Assembly (NCBI GenBank): GCA_964369685.1
Contig: CAYJFB010000008.1
Span: forward strand, 21,281-85,280
Length of the DNA: 64,000 bases
Direction of reading: 5' to 3'
Source: Avidesulfovibrio sp964369685
Lineage (GTDB): Bacteria; Desulfobacterota; Desulfovibrionia; Desulfovibrionales; Desulfovibrionaceae
The notes under the pieces are model-generated. The model saw nothing but the letters and a program-made list of their open reading frames with translations. It searched no databases and was not told the DNA's origin. This document shows, one piece after another, positions 16,650 through 25,199 of the stretch (positions are counted from its first letter, which is position 1; the number at the start of each line of letters is the position of its first letter). The position numbers and the translations under genes were made by a program.

Positions 16650-17933
16650 ATGACAGTTATCGAAATCAACAAACCTCTTCAAGGTAACAAAACAGCCTCT
16701 AAGACAAGTTTTTCCGCCGTGCAGACAATGAATCCTCAAGAAACGATTTCTTTTCATTTTGATTTTACATCAGACGAGGTGGCTGTAAGCCGTAACGGTA
16801 ATGATTTGGTGTTTACTTTTGAAAACAGCGATTCGGTTATTATACAGGATTTTTATACTTCGATTATTTCAAAAAAACCGCCTGAGTTTGTGTTTAAAGA
16901 TACAATCGTCGCAAGTGATGCGTTTCTTGCGGCCATACAGGAGAACGAGTTAATGCCTGCCGCGGAACCATTGGCAACAGGCGGCCGTTTTCGCGAATAT
17001 GTCAATAGCACCCTTGAAGAAGGGATCGACGCACTTGAGCATTTGAATTTGAATCGAAACAGCGATACGACACTGACCGATAATACTATGAGCCTTAGTG
17101 CTTCATCCATGGTTTCTTTGCAAACCGGTTCTATTTATTCTTATAATATGGCTGATAACTATAGCATTGTTTTTCCTGATAAAAATGCAGCGGATACGAA
17201 CGATACGCTCTATGCTCAATCAAGTAATAGCCTGCTCATTGGTGACGGTACCACAAAACCTTTTTTCACTAACCTAGAACATGATACGCTCCAAGAAGTC
17301 ACAACAATACTTGAAAACGATAACGATGGCGATGACATCCTTTTTGGTGAAAACGGCGATGACATTCTTTTTGGCCTTGACGGTGACGACACCCTCCAAG
17401 GCGGTGCAGGCGATGACACACTTGTCGGCGGTGCAGGCAACGATATACTCATCGGTGGTGCAGGAGATGACACACTTATCGGCAATGGCGGTGAAGATAC
17501 ATTCGTTGACGGCGTGGGAAACGACAAGTTTTATGGTGGCACAGGTCGTGACCTATTTAAGTTGAAAGGCGACAATATGAATATCCAAGACATCCTCGTC
17601 GACGGGGGCGGAGACGAACTGGATATCCTTTTAACCAACTCACTTGGTCAAGATGAAATTCAAGCAGAACTTGCCAAAGGCGCAAACAGCAACATCCAAC
17701 AAGTCGAAATGATTGTTCTTGGCGATGTTATGGGAAATAGTGTTAATGAAGTCTTAACACAGCTTGGCTTGGGAGAAAGCAATGGTAAGCTTGTGAGTGA
17801 TGGAACTCATGGAACATGGACGAGTAACAGCTTTACGCACGATTACCATACATATACTTATGATAACTCCACTGATAACATTGATGATATTGTTGCAATC
17901 ACCAAAATGACTATTGAAACAACAAATGGATAA
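16650..17933 (+). CDS. RTX-type calcium-binding protein, probable type I secretion substrate
   Basis: A 427-residue acidic protein without a Sec signal peptide. Residues 30-100 resemble the N-terminal module of large type I-secreted adhesins (NGNDLVFTFENSDSVIIQDFY). Residues about 224-305 hold tandem Ca-binding nonapeptides of the GGxGxDxLx type (GGAGDDTLVGGAGNDILIGG). The C-terminal 60 residues are Ser/Thr/Asp-rich and lack Cys, as expected of an uncleaved C-terminal secretion signal. No ABC exporter, membrane fusion protein or TolC is encoded in the window, so it must use a remote system. It is short for an adhesin and has no recognisable enzyme domain; function is unknown. Confidence 0.85.
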   Translation: MTVIEINKPLQGNKTASKTSFSAVQTMNPQETISFHFDFTSDEVAVSRNGNDLVFTFENSDSVIIQDFYTSIISKKPPEFVFKDTIVASDAFLAAIQENELMPAAEPLATGGRFREYVNSTLEEGIDALEHLNLNRNSDTTLTDNTMSLSASSMVSLQTGSIYSYNMADNYSIVFPDKNAADTNDTLYAQSSNSLLIGDGTTKPFFTNLEHDTLQEVTTILENDNDGDDILFGENGDDILFGLDGDDTLQGGAGDDTLVGGAGNDILIGGAGDDTLIGNGGEDTFVDGVGNDKFYGGTGRDLFKLKGDNMNIQDILVDGGGDELDILLTNSLGQDEIQAELAKGANSNIQQVEMIVLGDVMGNSVNEVLTQLGLGESNGKLVSDGTHGTWTSNSFTHDYHTYTYDNSTDNIDDIVAITKMTIETTNG

Positions 17934-18316
17934 CATCTTTGTTTTCTTCATATGAAGCTTGACCATAAGAGGGGTACAAACAACAATTCTTGTAACAAAC
18001 TATATGTTTAAAAAATGCTATCCAAATATTTTTCAAACATATATCGATGTTGTAATACAGCAAGCGTATTTTTCAAATATACAAAAATGCCCCCCATCAT
18101 TGGGCTTCGGCTCAATGGAGCTTTTGGAGCAATACCAAAGCTCCTACTACAGAATTGTTTCATTGAAGAGATTCATTCACTTTATCGCTCGGCGACTATC
18201 AACAAATCGAGCACCCCAAAAAAAGGCGTTATGTCGTATGAACATAACGCCTTACTATTCAATTTCTTTTATATTTTTAGCTCACGAGTGTTACTTTTAC
18301 CCCAGAAAAAACGCTA
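17934..18316. other. Intergenic region with stacked hairpins
   Basis: No gene is supported. Downstream of the RTX gene, CATTGGGC-TTCG-GCTCAATG (about 18098-18117) is followed directly by GGAGCTTTTGG pairing with CCAAAGCTCC (about 18117-18147). Neither has a T-tract, so they may protect or structure the 3' end of the RTX mRNA. A separate intrinsic terminator for the leftward ACT gene lies at 18217-18253. Confidence 0.5.
18217..18253 (-). terminator. Intrinsic terminator of the tatA/ACT-domain transcript
   Basis: On the minus strand AAGGCGTTATG (18253-18243) pairs with CATAACGCCTT (18233-18223) and runs into T residues (complement of A at 18217-18224). It lies 64 bp after the ACT gene stop. 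Its stem core closely resembles that of the terminator at 20171-20210. Confidence 0.88.
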
Positions 18317-18748
18317 TCAATTGCCGTTGATTTGCGCGGCAGAGAGCATAGGGATTTTTTGTTCTTCAAGTGCTGCGATAGCCTGGTCTATACGGTTAAA
18401 GCGGAAGATCATCGTTGCATTTTTGCCTTCGCTTTGTACAAACGCGTACATGTACTCCACATTGACTTTTGCCTCGCGGAATACTTGCAAAATAGTATTC
18501 AAGCCGCCCGGACGATCGTCGACTTCTACAGCAACAACGTGTGTCACACCGACTGTAAAACCTGCTGCTTTTAAAAGTTCTTTGGCTTTTTCAGTTTGAT
18601 CGACAATCATACGCAAAATACCAAAATCAGATGTGTCCGCCAATGAAAGTGCGCGTAAATTGATGGCATTTTCAGCCAAAACGGCGGTCACTTCGGCAAG
18701 ACGCCCTGCCTTATTCTCAAGAAAAATGGAAAGCTGTTCGACTTTCAT
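18317..18748 (-). CDS. Tandem ACT-domain protein
   Basis: A 143-residue protein starting MKVEQLSIFLENKAGRLAEV at 18748, supported by AAGGAC upstream. It consists of two ACT domains (about 1-70 and 71-140); the second shows DDRPGGLNTILQVFREAKVN. ACT domains bind amino acids and regulate enzymes. Proteins of this type are often encoded beside phenylacetate-CoA ligase-like enzymes in anaerobes, but none is nearby here. The ligand is unknown. It is followed by a clean terminator and preceded by tatA, 56 bp away. Confidence 0.88.
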   Translation of the reverse strand: MKVEQLSIFLENKAGRLAEVTAVLAENAINLRALSLADTSDFGILRMIVDQTEKAKELLKAAGFTVGVTHVVAVEVDDRPGGLNTILQVFREAKVNVEYMYAFVQSEGKNATMIFRFNRIDQAIAALEEQKIPMLSAAQINGN

Positions 18749-18804
18749 AATACTGTCCTTGATTCTATGGAGTTTAAGCAGACAACTATTTGATGCAAAC
18801 GTTG

Positions 18805-19002
18805 TCAAACCGTGTGGTCATCATTTTTTTTCTGTTCTTTTCCGGGAGTTATGTCAATTTCATCAGGTTCGGTACCGGCTCGCTTGAAATTACGAATGGC
18901 CTTCCCGAGGCCGGCTCCGATTTCAGGCAGTTTGTTGGCTCCAAAAATCAGTACCACAACCAAAAGAATGAGCAACAGTTCCTGCATTCCAATGCCAAAC
19001 AT
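18805..19002 (-). CDS. tatA: Sec-independent (Tat) translocase subunit TatA/E
   Basis: A 65-residue protein. Start 19002 (MFGIGMQELLLILLVV) has AGAGGA upstream. It has the classic layout: a short N-terminus, one membrane helix (IGMQELLLILLVVVLIF), the hinge FGANKLPEIGAGLGKAIRNFK as an amphipathic helix, and a charged tail. TatA forms the pore that moves folded, twin-arginine substrates across the inner membrane. tatB and tatC are not in the window. Confidence 0.93.
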   Translation of the reverse strand: MFGIGMQELLLILLVVVLIFGANKLPEIGAGLGKAIRNFKRAGTEPDEIDITPGKEQKKNDDHTV

Positions 19003-19556
19003 ACGCACAAATCCTCTGACAAAGCCCTGGAAAACTCTGTCTTTGCGTAAAAGAGTTATATACAAGTAATCAACACATCGTATACATCATAGCCTCGAAA
19101 AATAACTCAGGTCAAGTCTTACATAAACAATATATACAAAGAAAATCATCGTCTATGATCAGCAAAACAATATTCAACTAATATAAAAACATATATAATA
19201 CACTTGTCACACAAAAAAAAGAAAGATATTTTTACAAAAAAATCTCTTTAGAGCTTTTTTCATTCTTTGTTGTCGTATTCACTTGTTTGTCACACAATCC
19301 ACACAAAATGATTCCATAAAGGCACAAAACTGCCATGCTTTACTTTGTATAAAAGCACATGTGAAGTTGTTCAGAATGTTTCATTTAAATGAGTGCATTT
19401 CGCCTTTTACGGTTGTTTATAAATTCAACCAGAATGACTACAAAACCAAACGTCTGCCGTATAACTTTTGTACAATATAATCCTGTGTACAAAAACTCGC
19501 ATTCGTTTTTACCTCCTTTACAAAATCAATTAAAGGAGAATTGTCAGGAGAAAGCC
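19003..19556. other. Divergent intergenic region (tatA / DksA-like)
   Basis: A TATAAT at 19476-19481 could be the -10 box of the downstream plus-strand gene, but no good -35 box lies 17 bases upstream. The left half is AT-rich with no gene. A frame starting at 19389 reads into the DksA-like gene but lacks a ribosome site and is not used. Confidence 0.5.
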
Positions 19557-19901
19557 ATGCTTGAATCACCTTCTGTTCGTTTACGCCAAGCTCTTGAAGA
19601 AAACAGGCAACAACTCTGCAATGCTCGCTCAGCCTATTTGGTTGAACAACATGCAGACAGTTTTGATGAAGCCACACAAATCTCACAAGTGTATATAACA
19701 GATCAACTCGTACGTCGAGCCTATCTTCGTCACATTCAATTGGAACGTGCCGCAAAATTGGATGCGTATTCTACACACCGCAGATGTGAAGATTGTGATG
19801 AAATCATCCCTCACAGTCGCCTTGCCGCTCAACCTGAAGCCATTCGTTGTCTCTCTTGTCAAGAAGAATGGGAAGAAGCCGTTAAAAACGGACTCCATTA
19901 A
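19557..19901 (+). CDS. DksA/TraR-family C4 zinc-finger protein
   Basis: A 114-residue protein with the start supported by AGGAGA 6 bases upstream. An N-terminal helical coil (residues 1-75) is followed by a zinc finger with CEDC near 80-83 and CLSC near 100-103, embedded in the family pattern CxDCxxxIPxxRL…P…CxxCQ. Members bind in the RNA polymerase secondary channel (DksA) or act as TraR-like factors. It is shorter than E. coli DksA (151) and longer than TraR (73), so the exact subgroup is unclear. It appears monocistronic. Confidence 0.88.
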   Translation: MLESPSVRLRQALEENRQQLCNARSAYLVEQHADSFDEATQISQVYITDQLVRRAYLRHIQLERAAKLDAYSTHRRCEDCDEIIPHSRLAAQPEAIRCLSCQEEWEEAVKNGLH

Positions 19902-20282
19902 TTTTTTTTTGTTTTCAATTCATCTCGGACAGTTACTGAAAAAATATGTTTATAGTTTTGTAAAAAGTATTATTTTATACAAAGAAACACCAGATAACGT
20001 CGACACAAGGCGAATTTTTGCATTGTATCAGTGAAGATGAACGGACTTTGAGAAAGTGTATACAGAAATACAGGATCGAAAAGCCTGTGCAATCTGACGC
20101 AGATATAATCAAAAAAGCACGTACATCGACACCATCCAAATGCAATATATTTTTTGAGAACAAACTTTATAAAAAATAGAGGTGTTATGCCAATACGACA
20201 TAACACCTCTATGTATAAAGATATTCTTATATAAAGTTTATCTTAGACCCGTTTCTTAAAAAGAGACTAAATATTCAATGGT
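19902..20282. other. Convergent intergenic region
   Basis: Lies between the DksA-like gene and the iron alcohol dehydrogenase gene, which point towards each other. The only clear element is the leftward terminator at 20171-20210. No rightward terminator for the DksA-like gene is evident. Confidence 0.5.
20171..20210 (-). terminator. Intrinsic terminator of the alcohol dehydrogenase gene
   Basis: Minus-strand AGAGGTGTTATG (20210-20199) pairs with CATAACACCTCT (20189-20178), followed by ATTTTTTAT. It is 73 bp after the stop of the iron alcohol dehydrogenase. The stem core GGTGTTATG/CATAACACC differs by one compensated pair from that of the terminator at 18217-18253. Confidence 0.85.
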
Positions 20283-21458
20283 CTAACGATAAGATTTTTC
20301 GAGAACATCAATAATATCTTGACCTTGCAAGGTATAACGACGGTCAAAATCAAGACCGACTTTATTGACAGCGAAATCTGCAACTTGAGCAAGATCTTCT
20401 TTTTTTACACCAAAGCTTGATAAGGTCACTTGATCCATACCTGTTTTAGCCATCAGTTTTTCCAAAGCCACAACAAAACTATAACCAGGCTTTGCAGGAT
20501 CAGGTGTTTCACCCATCACACGACCCACATCATCAAACTCTTTAGGCAAGAAAGCGTAAACCTTTTTATAATACTCCAAAGCTACAAGAATCAATGTGGC
20601 ACCATGAGGAATATTGGGGAAAAAGCCACCGAGTGCTTGACCCACAATGTGGTGTGACGTCGTGCAAGAAAGTGATTGCGTAAAACCGCACAAAAGATTT
20701 GCGGCATAAGCCATATGGCTGCGCGATTCTATATTTTTGCCATCTTCAGCCACAATAGGAAGATGTTCAGCTATTTTGGCAATGGCATCAAGAGCGAAAA
20801 TGTCATTCAAACGGTTGCCGGTGTCGTTATTTACATAGCATTCGGCAGCGTGGAACAACGCATCAAGACCTTGGAACAGCGTTAATGTACGCGGCAAAGT
20901 CACCATCAATTCAGGATCAATAATAGACAGCGTGGGATAGATGGCGTCAAGAGCAAAGTCCAATTTTTCACTGGTTTCTTCGTTGGTCACCACCGCATAT
21001 GGATCGGCTTCTGTACCTGTTCCTGCGGTTGTTGTAATGGTCACAATGGGGAATGCACCACACACTTCTTTGCGACCGCCTGTGCCTGTATATGCATAAT
21101 CCCACAAGTCACCGGGATTAACCATCATAATGGCTGTTGCTTTTGCGGTATCAATGCTGCTTCCACCGCCAAGACCGATCATAAAATCACAGCCCTGTTC
21201 TTTTGCCAATTTCGTTGCAGTCATTACACCGAGACGTGTGGGGTTTGGGGTCACTTCATCAAAAACAACCGCATCTACACCATTTTTTTTCAGAAGTTCA
21301 ATAACACGTTGTTGAATGCCGAGCTGTTCCATCAACTTGTCGCCTGTTACACACAAAAGGGCTTTTTTACCCGGTAACGCCACAGTGGCAAGCTCTTCAA
21401 GACGACCGGGGCCAAAAACAACACGCGTTGGGATGTAATAGTCGATATGTTTCATCAT
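20283..21458 (-). CDS. Iron-containing alcohol dehydrogenase
   Basis: A 391-residue group III alcohol dehydrogenase. Nucleotide-binding GGGSSIDTAKA is at 97-107 and TTTAGTGTEADPYAV at 142-156. Metal ligands by alignment with FucO are D199, H203, H270 and H285. The position of the FucO catalytic-site His267 is Gln274 here. GGAG 7 bases upstream supports the first ATG. Such enzymes reduce aldehydes or oxidise small alcohols with NAD(P); lactaldehyde, 1,3-propanediol and sulfoacetaldehyde are all substrates of relatives, so the substrate is open. It is transcribed away from the betaine-type cluster and may share its regulatory region. Confidence 0.9.
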   Translation of the reverse strand: MMKHIDYYIPTRVVFGPGRLEELATVALPGKKALLCVTGDKLMEQLGIQQRVIELLKKNGVDAVVFDEVTPNPTRLGVMTATKLAKEQGCDFMIGLGGGSSIDTAKATAIMMVNPGDLWDYAYTGTGGRKEVCGAFPIVTITTTAGTGTEADPYAVVTNEETSEKLDFALDAIYPTLSIIDPELMVTLPRTLTLFQGLDALFHAAECYVNNDTGNRLNDIFALDAIAKIAEHLPIVAEDGKNIESRSHMAYAANLLCGFTQSLSCTTSHHIVGQALGGFFPNIPHGATLILVALEYYKKVYAFLPKEFDDVGRVMGETPDPAKPGYSFVVALEKLMAKTGMDQVTLSSFGVKKEDLAQVADFAVNKVGLDFDRRYTLQGQDIIDVLEKSYR

Positions 21459-22213
21459 CGGGATGCTCCAAAAACAATGGTAAAAGATGAAAAAAAATGG
21501 ATTAAAATCCTTTAAGCAGAGATAAGCAACAACAATGCCAAGTCAAAAATGCAAGCAAGCAAATCAATATAATCATATTTAATAATTAAATATTTAATAA
21601 AAAACACAAAAAAACAACACGGCCCTGAATATATAAAAAATGTCGCATTCGGATACATTACTCATGAACTCTTTTTCAAAAACGTCTCATTTTGAATCAA
21701 TATAGATTCATAAACCTTGCTTATACGGTATATATAAAAAAAATCGCCTCAGCAAAAGAGAAAAATGAAAACACACTTGCTAAACAGAGATCCACTGCCT
21801 ATATATACATTATGTGTTATCATATTAAAATATCTTTACACGATAAAAATGAGCATTTTTTGCCATATTATCGTGTCAAAATAGAACATATGAAAAAATA
21901 CACATGAAAATCGTGTCAAAATGACTCACAAAAGAAAAAATGATTTTCTTTTCATAGAAAACCTTCTTTTACACTGTGAAAAAACGCTAGCAATATTCTT
22001 TTTATTTTAAGATAGTTACAATATTTTATTGATTTGTTGCACCCGAAATGTGGCACTGGCATATATTTTGATAACTTGGTAATGACTGTTTGTTTTATTC
22101 TAAACAGGCAGCCTGTGTTTCAAACGTACGATGAGCGAGCATTCTACAATACAATCTGACCCAATTTGAAACACAGAAAGATGCAGACCACGAATTTTTT
22201 AAGGAGTTTGATC
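21459..22213. other. Long divergent regulatory region
   Basis: 755 bases between the divergent alcohol dehydrogenase and the DapA-family gene. It is AT-rich and contains no credible gene. The notable element is the inverted repeat at 22113-22176. A TGGCAC at about 22051 recalls the -24 box of sigma-54 promoters, but the matching -12 GC is absent. No regulator gene is adjacent on either side. Confidence 0.5.
22113..22176. promoter_or_regulatory. 12-bp inverted repeat, candidate operator or 5'-UTR hairpin
   Basis: CTGTGTTTCAAA at 22113-22124 and TTTGAAACACAG at 22165-22176 are exact reverse complements separated by 40 bases. The right arm ends 37 bases before the DapA-family start. Two copies of a site in opposite orientation would suit a looping or paired-dimer regulator. 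As RNA, the arms could pair into a leader hairpin. There is no T-tract after it. Confidence 0.55.
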
Positions 22214-23095
22214 ATGATAAAAATGCATGGTGTAACAATGGTGATGGCAACACCTTTTAAAGCCGATCAATCTATTGATTTTGACGGTGTCAAACACAAT
22301 ATCGAGCGCTATATAGAAGCCGGTGTACACGCCGTCATGGTTGCCGGAGCCCTTGGCGAATACCTCACCATGACCTTGGATGAACGGAAAGAATTGACCG
22401 CCTTTGTCGCAAAAGCGATCAACGGACGCATTCCTTTCCTCGTCGGAACCACAGCACACCGCACAAGCCAAGTCATCGAATTGACCAACCATGCCGGTGA
22501 ACACGGTGCTATTGGTGTGATGATCTTACCTCCTCCGGGAACCGGTCTTTTGGACGACGAAATTTTTAACTTCTATAAAGAAGTGACCGCCAACATCAAC
22601 GTGCCTGTCATGCTCTATAACAACCCCGGTAGTTCAGGCATGGATATGCAACACGATATGATTGCGCGTCTTGTTGAACTGCCCCATGTCGAAGCGATTA
22701 AAGAAGCCTCGGGCGATGTCAAACGCATCACTCGTATGACCGCAGAATTTCCCAACCTGACCGTGTTCTGTGGCTGGGAAGACATGCATCATGAATCCTT
22801 CCTTGCAGGCGCCAAAGGATGGGTTTGTATGGGTGCCAACTTCGCTCCCATTATGACACGCTCACTCTTTGAGCTTGTCGAAAACGGCAACCTGGAAGAT
22901 GCGCGTAACCTGACCTATACCTATAACCCACTCGCCAGATATATGGAAAATGCAGGGAAAATTACCCAAACAGTTAAATATATCATGGATAAAAATGGAC
23001 TTGTCGGCGGCTTTGTGCGTGAACCGCGTTCTCCTCTCACAGAGCAAGAAAAAGCGGCTATCGATGCCATTTTAGCTGAAGTTAAGCCTTACTAA
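22214..23095 (+). CDS. DapA-family (class I aldolase superfamily) lyase/deaminase
   Basis: A 293-residue TIM-barrel protein. AAGGAG 8 bases upstream fixes the start at 22214. Schiff-base Lys163 (EAIKEASGD) and Tyr135 (VMLYNNPG) are in place, as is the GALGEYLTMTLDER segment at 45-58. The superfamily includes dihydrodipicolinate synthase, N-acetylneuraminate lyase and 4-hydroxyproline-pathway deaminase. With RidA, a DAO-like flavoprotein and an MttB-family protein next door, a catabolic lyase or deaminase is more likely than lysine synthesis. Substrate cannot be read from sequence. Confidence 0.88.
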   Translation: MIKMHGVTMVMATPFKADQSIDFDGVKHNIERYIEAGVHAVMVAGALGEYLTMTLDERKELTAFVAKAINGRIPFLVGTTAHRTSQVIELTNHAGEHGAIGVMILPPPGTGLLDDEIFNFYKEVTANINVPVMLYNNPGSSGMDMQHDMIARLVELPHVEAIKEASGDVKRITRMTAEFPNLTVFCGWEDMHHESFLAGAKGWVCMGANFAPIMTRSLFELVENGNLEDARNLTYTYNPLARYMENAGKITQTVKYIMDKNGLVGGFVREPRSPLTEQEKAAIDAILAEVKPY

Positions 23096-23246
23096 AAACT
23101 GAAAAGTACACAAGACTTTTTGTTATATACGTTTGTCAGAGACAAACACGGTCTTTGACAAACGAAATAACGTCTTGAAAGATGGACTTCACAAATTCTA
23201 AGCCATCGGATAGCTTTATAAACCGCTTTTTTCACGGAGCTGACTC

Positions 23247-23627
23247 ATGCAAAGCATTATTGTTGACACCCTTCCGCCGGCTCTCGGCCCGTATTGTCAT
23301 GCCTGCAGAACAGGCAATTTACTTTTTGTTTCCGGCCAAGTTCCCGTGCATCCCCAAACAGGTGATGTTGTCGGCGAAAACATGACCGAACAAACACACC
23401 AAACCATGCAAAATCTTGCCGCGGTGTTGAAACACTGTGGGCTGGGATTTGAACACATCGTGAAAACCACCGTATTTATTAACGACATGAATGCCTTTGC
23501 CGACATGAATGCCGTCTATGCCGAATATATGGGTGATCATAAGCCGGCTCGTGCCTGTGTTGAAATTTCGCGTATCGCCAAAGACATGAAAGTTGAAATC
23601 GAAGCCATTGCAGAATTTCCCGCATAA
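23247..23627 (+). CDS. RidA-family enamine/imine deaminase
   Basis: A 126-residue protein of the YjgF/YER057c/UK114 family. It keeps the active-subfamily residues: Tyr16 (ALGPYCHA) and Arg102 (KPARACVEIS), plus a C-terminal Glu in VEIEAIAEFP. Such trimers hydrolyse reactive 2-aminoacrylate and other imines to keto acids and ammonia. Position between a lyase and an amine-oxidase-like flavoprotein suggests it handles imines released by that pathway. GGAG lies upstream of the ATG. Confidence 0.92.
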   Translation: MQSIIVDTLPPALGPYCHACRTGNLLFVSGQVPVHPQTGDVVGENMTEQTHQTMQNLAAVLKHCGLGFEHIVKTTVFINDMNAFADMNAVYAEYMGDHKPARACVEISRIAKDMKVEIEAIAEFPA

Positions 23628-23719
23628 TAAAAAACCTGTAAAGATTGCTACCTGTTCATAGCTACCGCAAACAAACTTTCATGACCCGACAGACATTTTT
23701 TATAAGGACTTTACAAAAG

Positions 23720-25042
23720 ATGAAAGAAGTACAACGCTTTCCGGTGAAATCCGGCGACCTCGGTTGGTTTGAAGATTCCACATGCAAAAACCACGCGTTC
23801 TCAGACATCGCCACTCTCAAAGACAGCTATGATTATGTTATTGTCGGTGCAGGGTTTGCCGGTGTCAACGCTGCGTTTCGCTTAGCAGAGCTTTGCCCCA
23901 AAGCAAGTATCGCTGTTTTTGATGCCCTGAAAATAGGTATGAGTGACAGTGGACGTAATGCAGGTTTTTTAATTGATGTGCCCCACAGCTTCGGTGAACC
24001 GGGCATCACCGATGACGAACACAGAATGCGTCTGCATTTGAATAACATCGTCATTAACAGAATGCGCAACGTCATAAAAGAGAATAAACTCCAATGCGAT
24101 TGGCAAGAATCGGGAAAATATCTTGCGACCCGTGAATCAAGCTATGTGAAAAACCTTGAAGGTGCTGCCCGTGTACTTGATATGTTGGGCGCACCATATC
24201 AAATGTTACAAAAACAAAGCCTCCCCGAACACTTTGGTACCGACTATTATATTCAAGCACTCTACACCAACGGTACTGTGTTGATAAATCCGGCCGATGT
24301 CGTGCGTTCTTTGGCGACGGCATTGCCCAAAAACGTATCTGTATTTGAAGAAACCCCCGTGTTGCAAGTACTTGAAGGCTCCCCCGCTCAGGTTCGTTTG
24401 CGCAACGGAAAAACAATAAAAACAGACAAAGTCTTCATCCTTGCCAGTGTCTTTGCCGAAGAATTCGGTGCATGCAAAAGCCGTCTTATTTCTGTTAATT
24501 CTTTTGGTGCTTTTTCACGTGTCCTGACAGACAATGAAATGAAAGAATTTGCAGGCATCAAGCCGTGGGGTTGTACCTCGGGACACCCTGCTGGCACAAC
24601 CGTGCGCCTGACAACCACCAATCGTATCTTTGTGCGTAACGGCTTCACCTTCTCTGCATCGCTTTGTACTTCGCCGCAACGCTTGCACTACGCACGCAAA
24701 AAATTACGTAAAGCTTTTGAAGCGCGTTTTCCTGCACTCAAGCACGTCAATTTTGAATATCTCTACGGTGGCATGATCCCCATGACACTCAACGGGGAAT
24801 CCTTCTTTACCAAATTAAATAACAACGTCTATGCCGCTTCGGTCGGTGACGGAGCAGGACTCACGCGCAGTTCCATGCTCGGTGTGTACCTTACCGAATG
24901 GGCCTGCGGTGTCGACAGCCCCGAACTCGCCTATTTGCAAAAAACCACAAACCCCAATTGGGTTCCGCCAAAAATCTTCAGTACTCTTGGTGCCAGTGTA
25001 CGACTTGCCTTTGAAGAAGTGATGGCCAAAGGCGATATCTAA
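23720..25042 (+). CDS. DAO-family FAD-dependent amine/amino acid oxidoreductase
   Basis: A 440-residue flavoprotein. The start at 23720 follows AAGGAC; a longer frame begins 75 bases earlier but has no ribosome site. The dinucleotide fold is YDYVIVGAGFAGVNAAF at 37-53, followed by SGRNAGFLID at 77-86, typical of the PuuB/OrdL branch of the DAO superfamily. A C-terminal GDGAGLTRSSMLG segment is the second FAD contact. Family members oxidise secondary or primary amines to imines. In this setting an N-methylated or cyclic amino acid left after demethylation is a reasonable substrate guess. A terminator follows. Confidence 0.87.
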   Translation: MKEVQRFPVKSGDLGWFEDSTCKNHAFSDIATLKDSYDYVIVGAGFAGVNAAFRLAELCPKASIAVFDALKIGMSDSGRNAGFLIDVPHSFGEPGITDDEHRMRLHLNNIVINRMRNVIKENKLQCDWQESGKYLATRESSYVKNLEGAARVLDMLGAPYQMLQKQSLPEHFGTDYYIQALYTNGTVLINPADVVRSLATALPKNVSVFEETPVLQVLEGSPAQVRLRNGKTIKTDKVFILASVFAEEFGACKSRLISVNSFGAFSRVLTDNEMKEFAGIKPWGCTSGHPAGTTVRLTTTNRIFVRNGFTFSASLCTSPQRLHYARKKLRKAFEARFPALKHVNFEYLYGGMIPMTLNGESFFTKLNNNVYAASVGDGAGLTRSSMLGVYLTEWACGVDSPELAYLQKTTNPNWVPPKIFSTLGASVRLAFEEVMAKGDI

Positions 25043-25050
25043 TCCCTCAT

Positions 25051-25090
25051 AAGGGGGTGCATGTTTTTTTGTGTACCTCCTTTTCTTATT
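25051..25090 (+). terminator. Intrinsic terminator after the flavoprotein gene
   Basis: AAGGGGGTGCA at 25051-25061 pairs with TGTACCTCCTT at 25072-25082 (two G-T wobbles), and the stem runs into TTTTCTTATTTAT. It separates the DapA-RidA-flavoprotein transcript from the MttB-family gene, so the latter probably has its own promoter within 25090-25190. Confidence 0.72.
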
Positions 25091-25199
25091 TATATGGTTA
25101 TGGGTACCTTTTTAAAATGCGCCTTTTGTCTTGCTGTGAGTTTTTAAAAGGTCTGAAATAAAATACATTATCAAGCACCCTGTTTGAAGGAGATTACAA

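Noticed and set aside
17320..17560. CRISPR-like or microsatellite repeat
   Set aside because: The periodic DNA encodes glycine-rich RTX nonapeptides in frame; no spacers or direct repeats of CRISPR type are seen anywhere in the window.
18015..18599. A 194-codon plus-strand frame behind the RTX gene
   Set aside because: It runs antisense through a real ACT-domain gene, has no ribosome site and no family resemblance.
22040..22075. Possible sigma-54 promoter (TGGCAC near 22051)
   Set aside because: The -24-like box is present, but the conserved GC of the -12 box at the right spacing is missing.
22214..23095. Biosynthetic dihydrodipicolinate synthase (dapA)
   Set aside because: The fold and catalytic residues match the superfamily, but the catabolic neighbourhood makes a lysine-pathway name unsafe.
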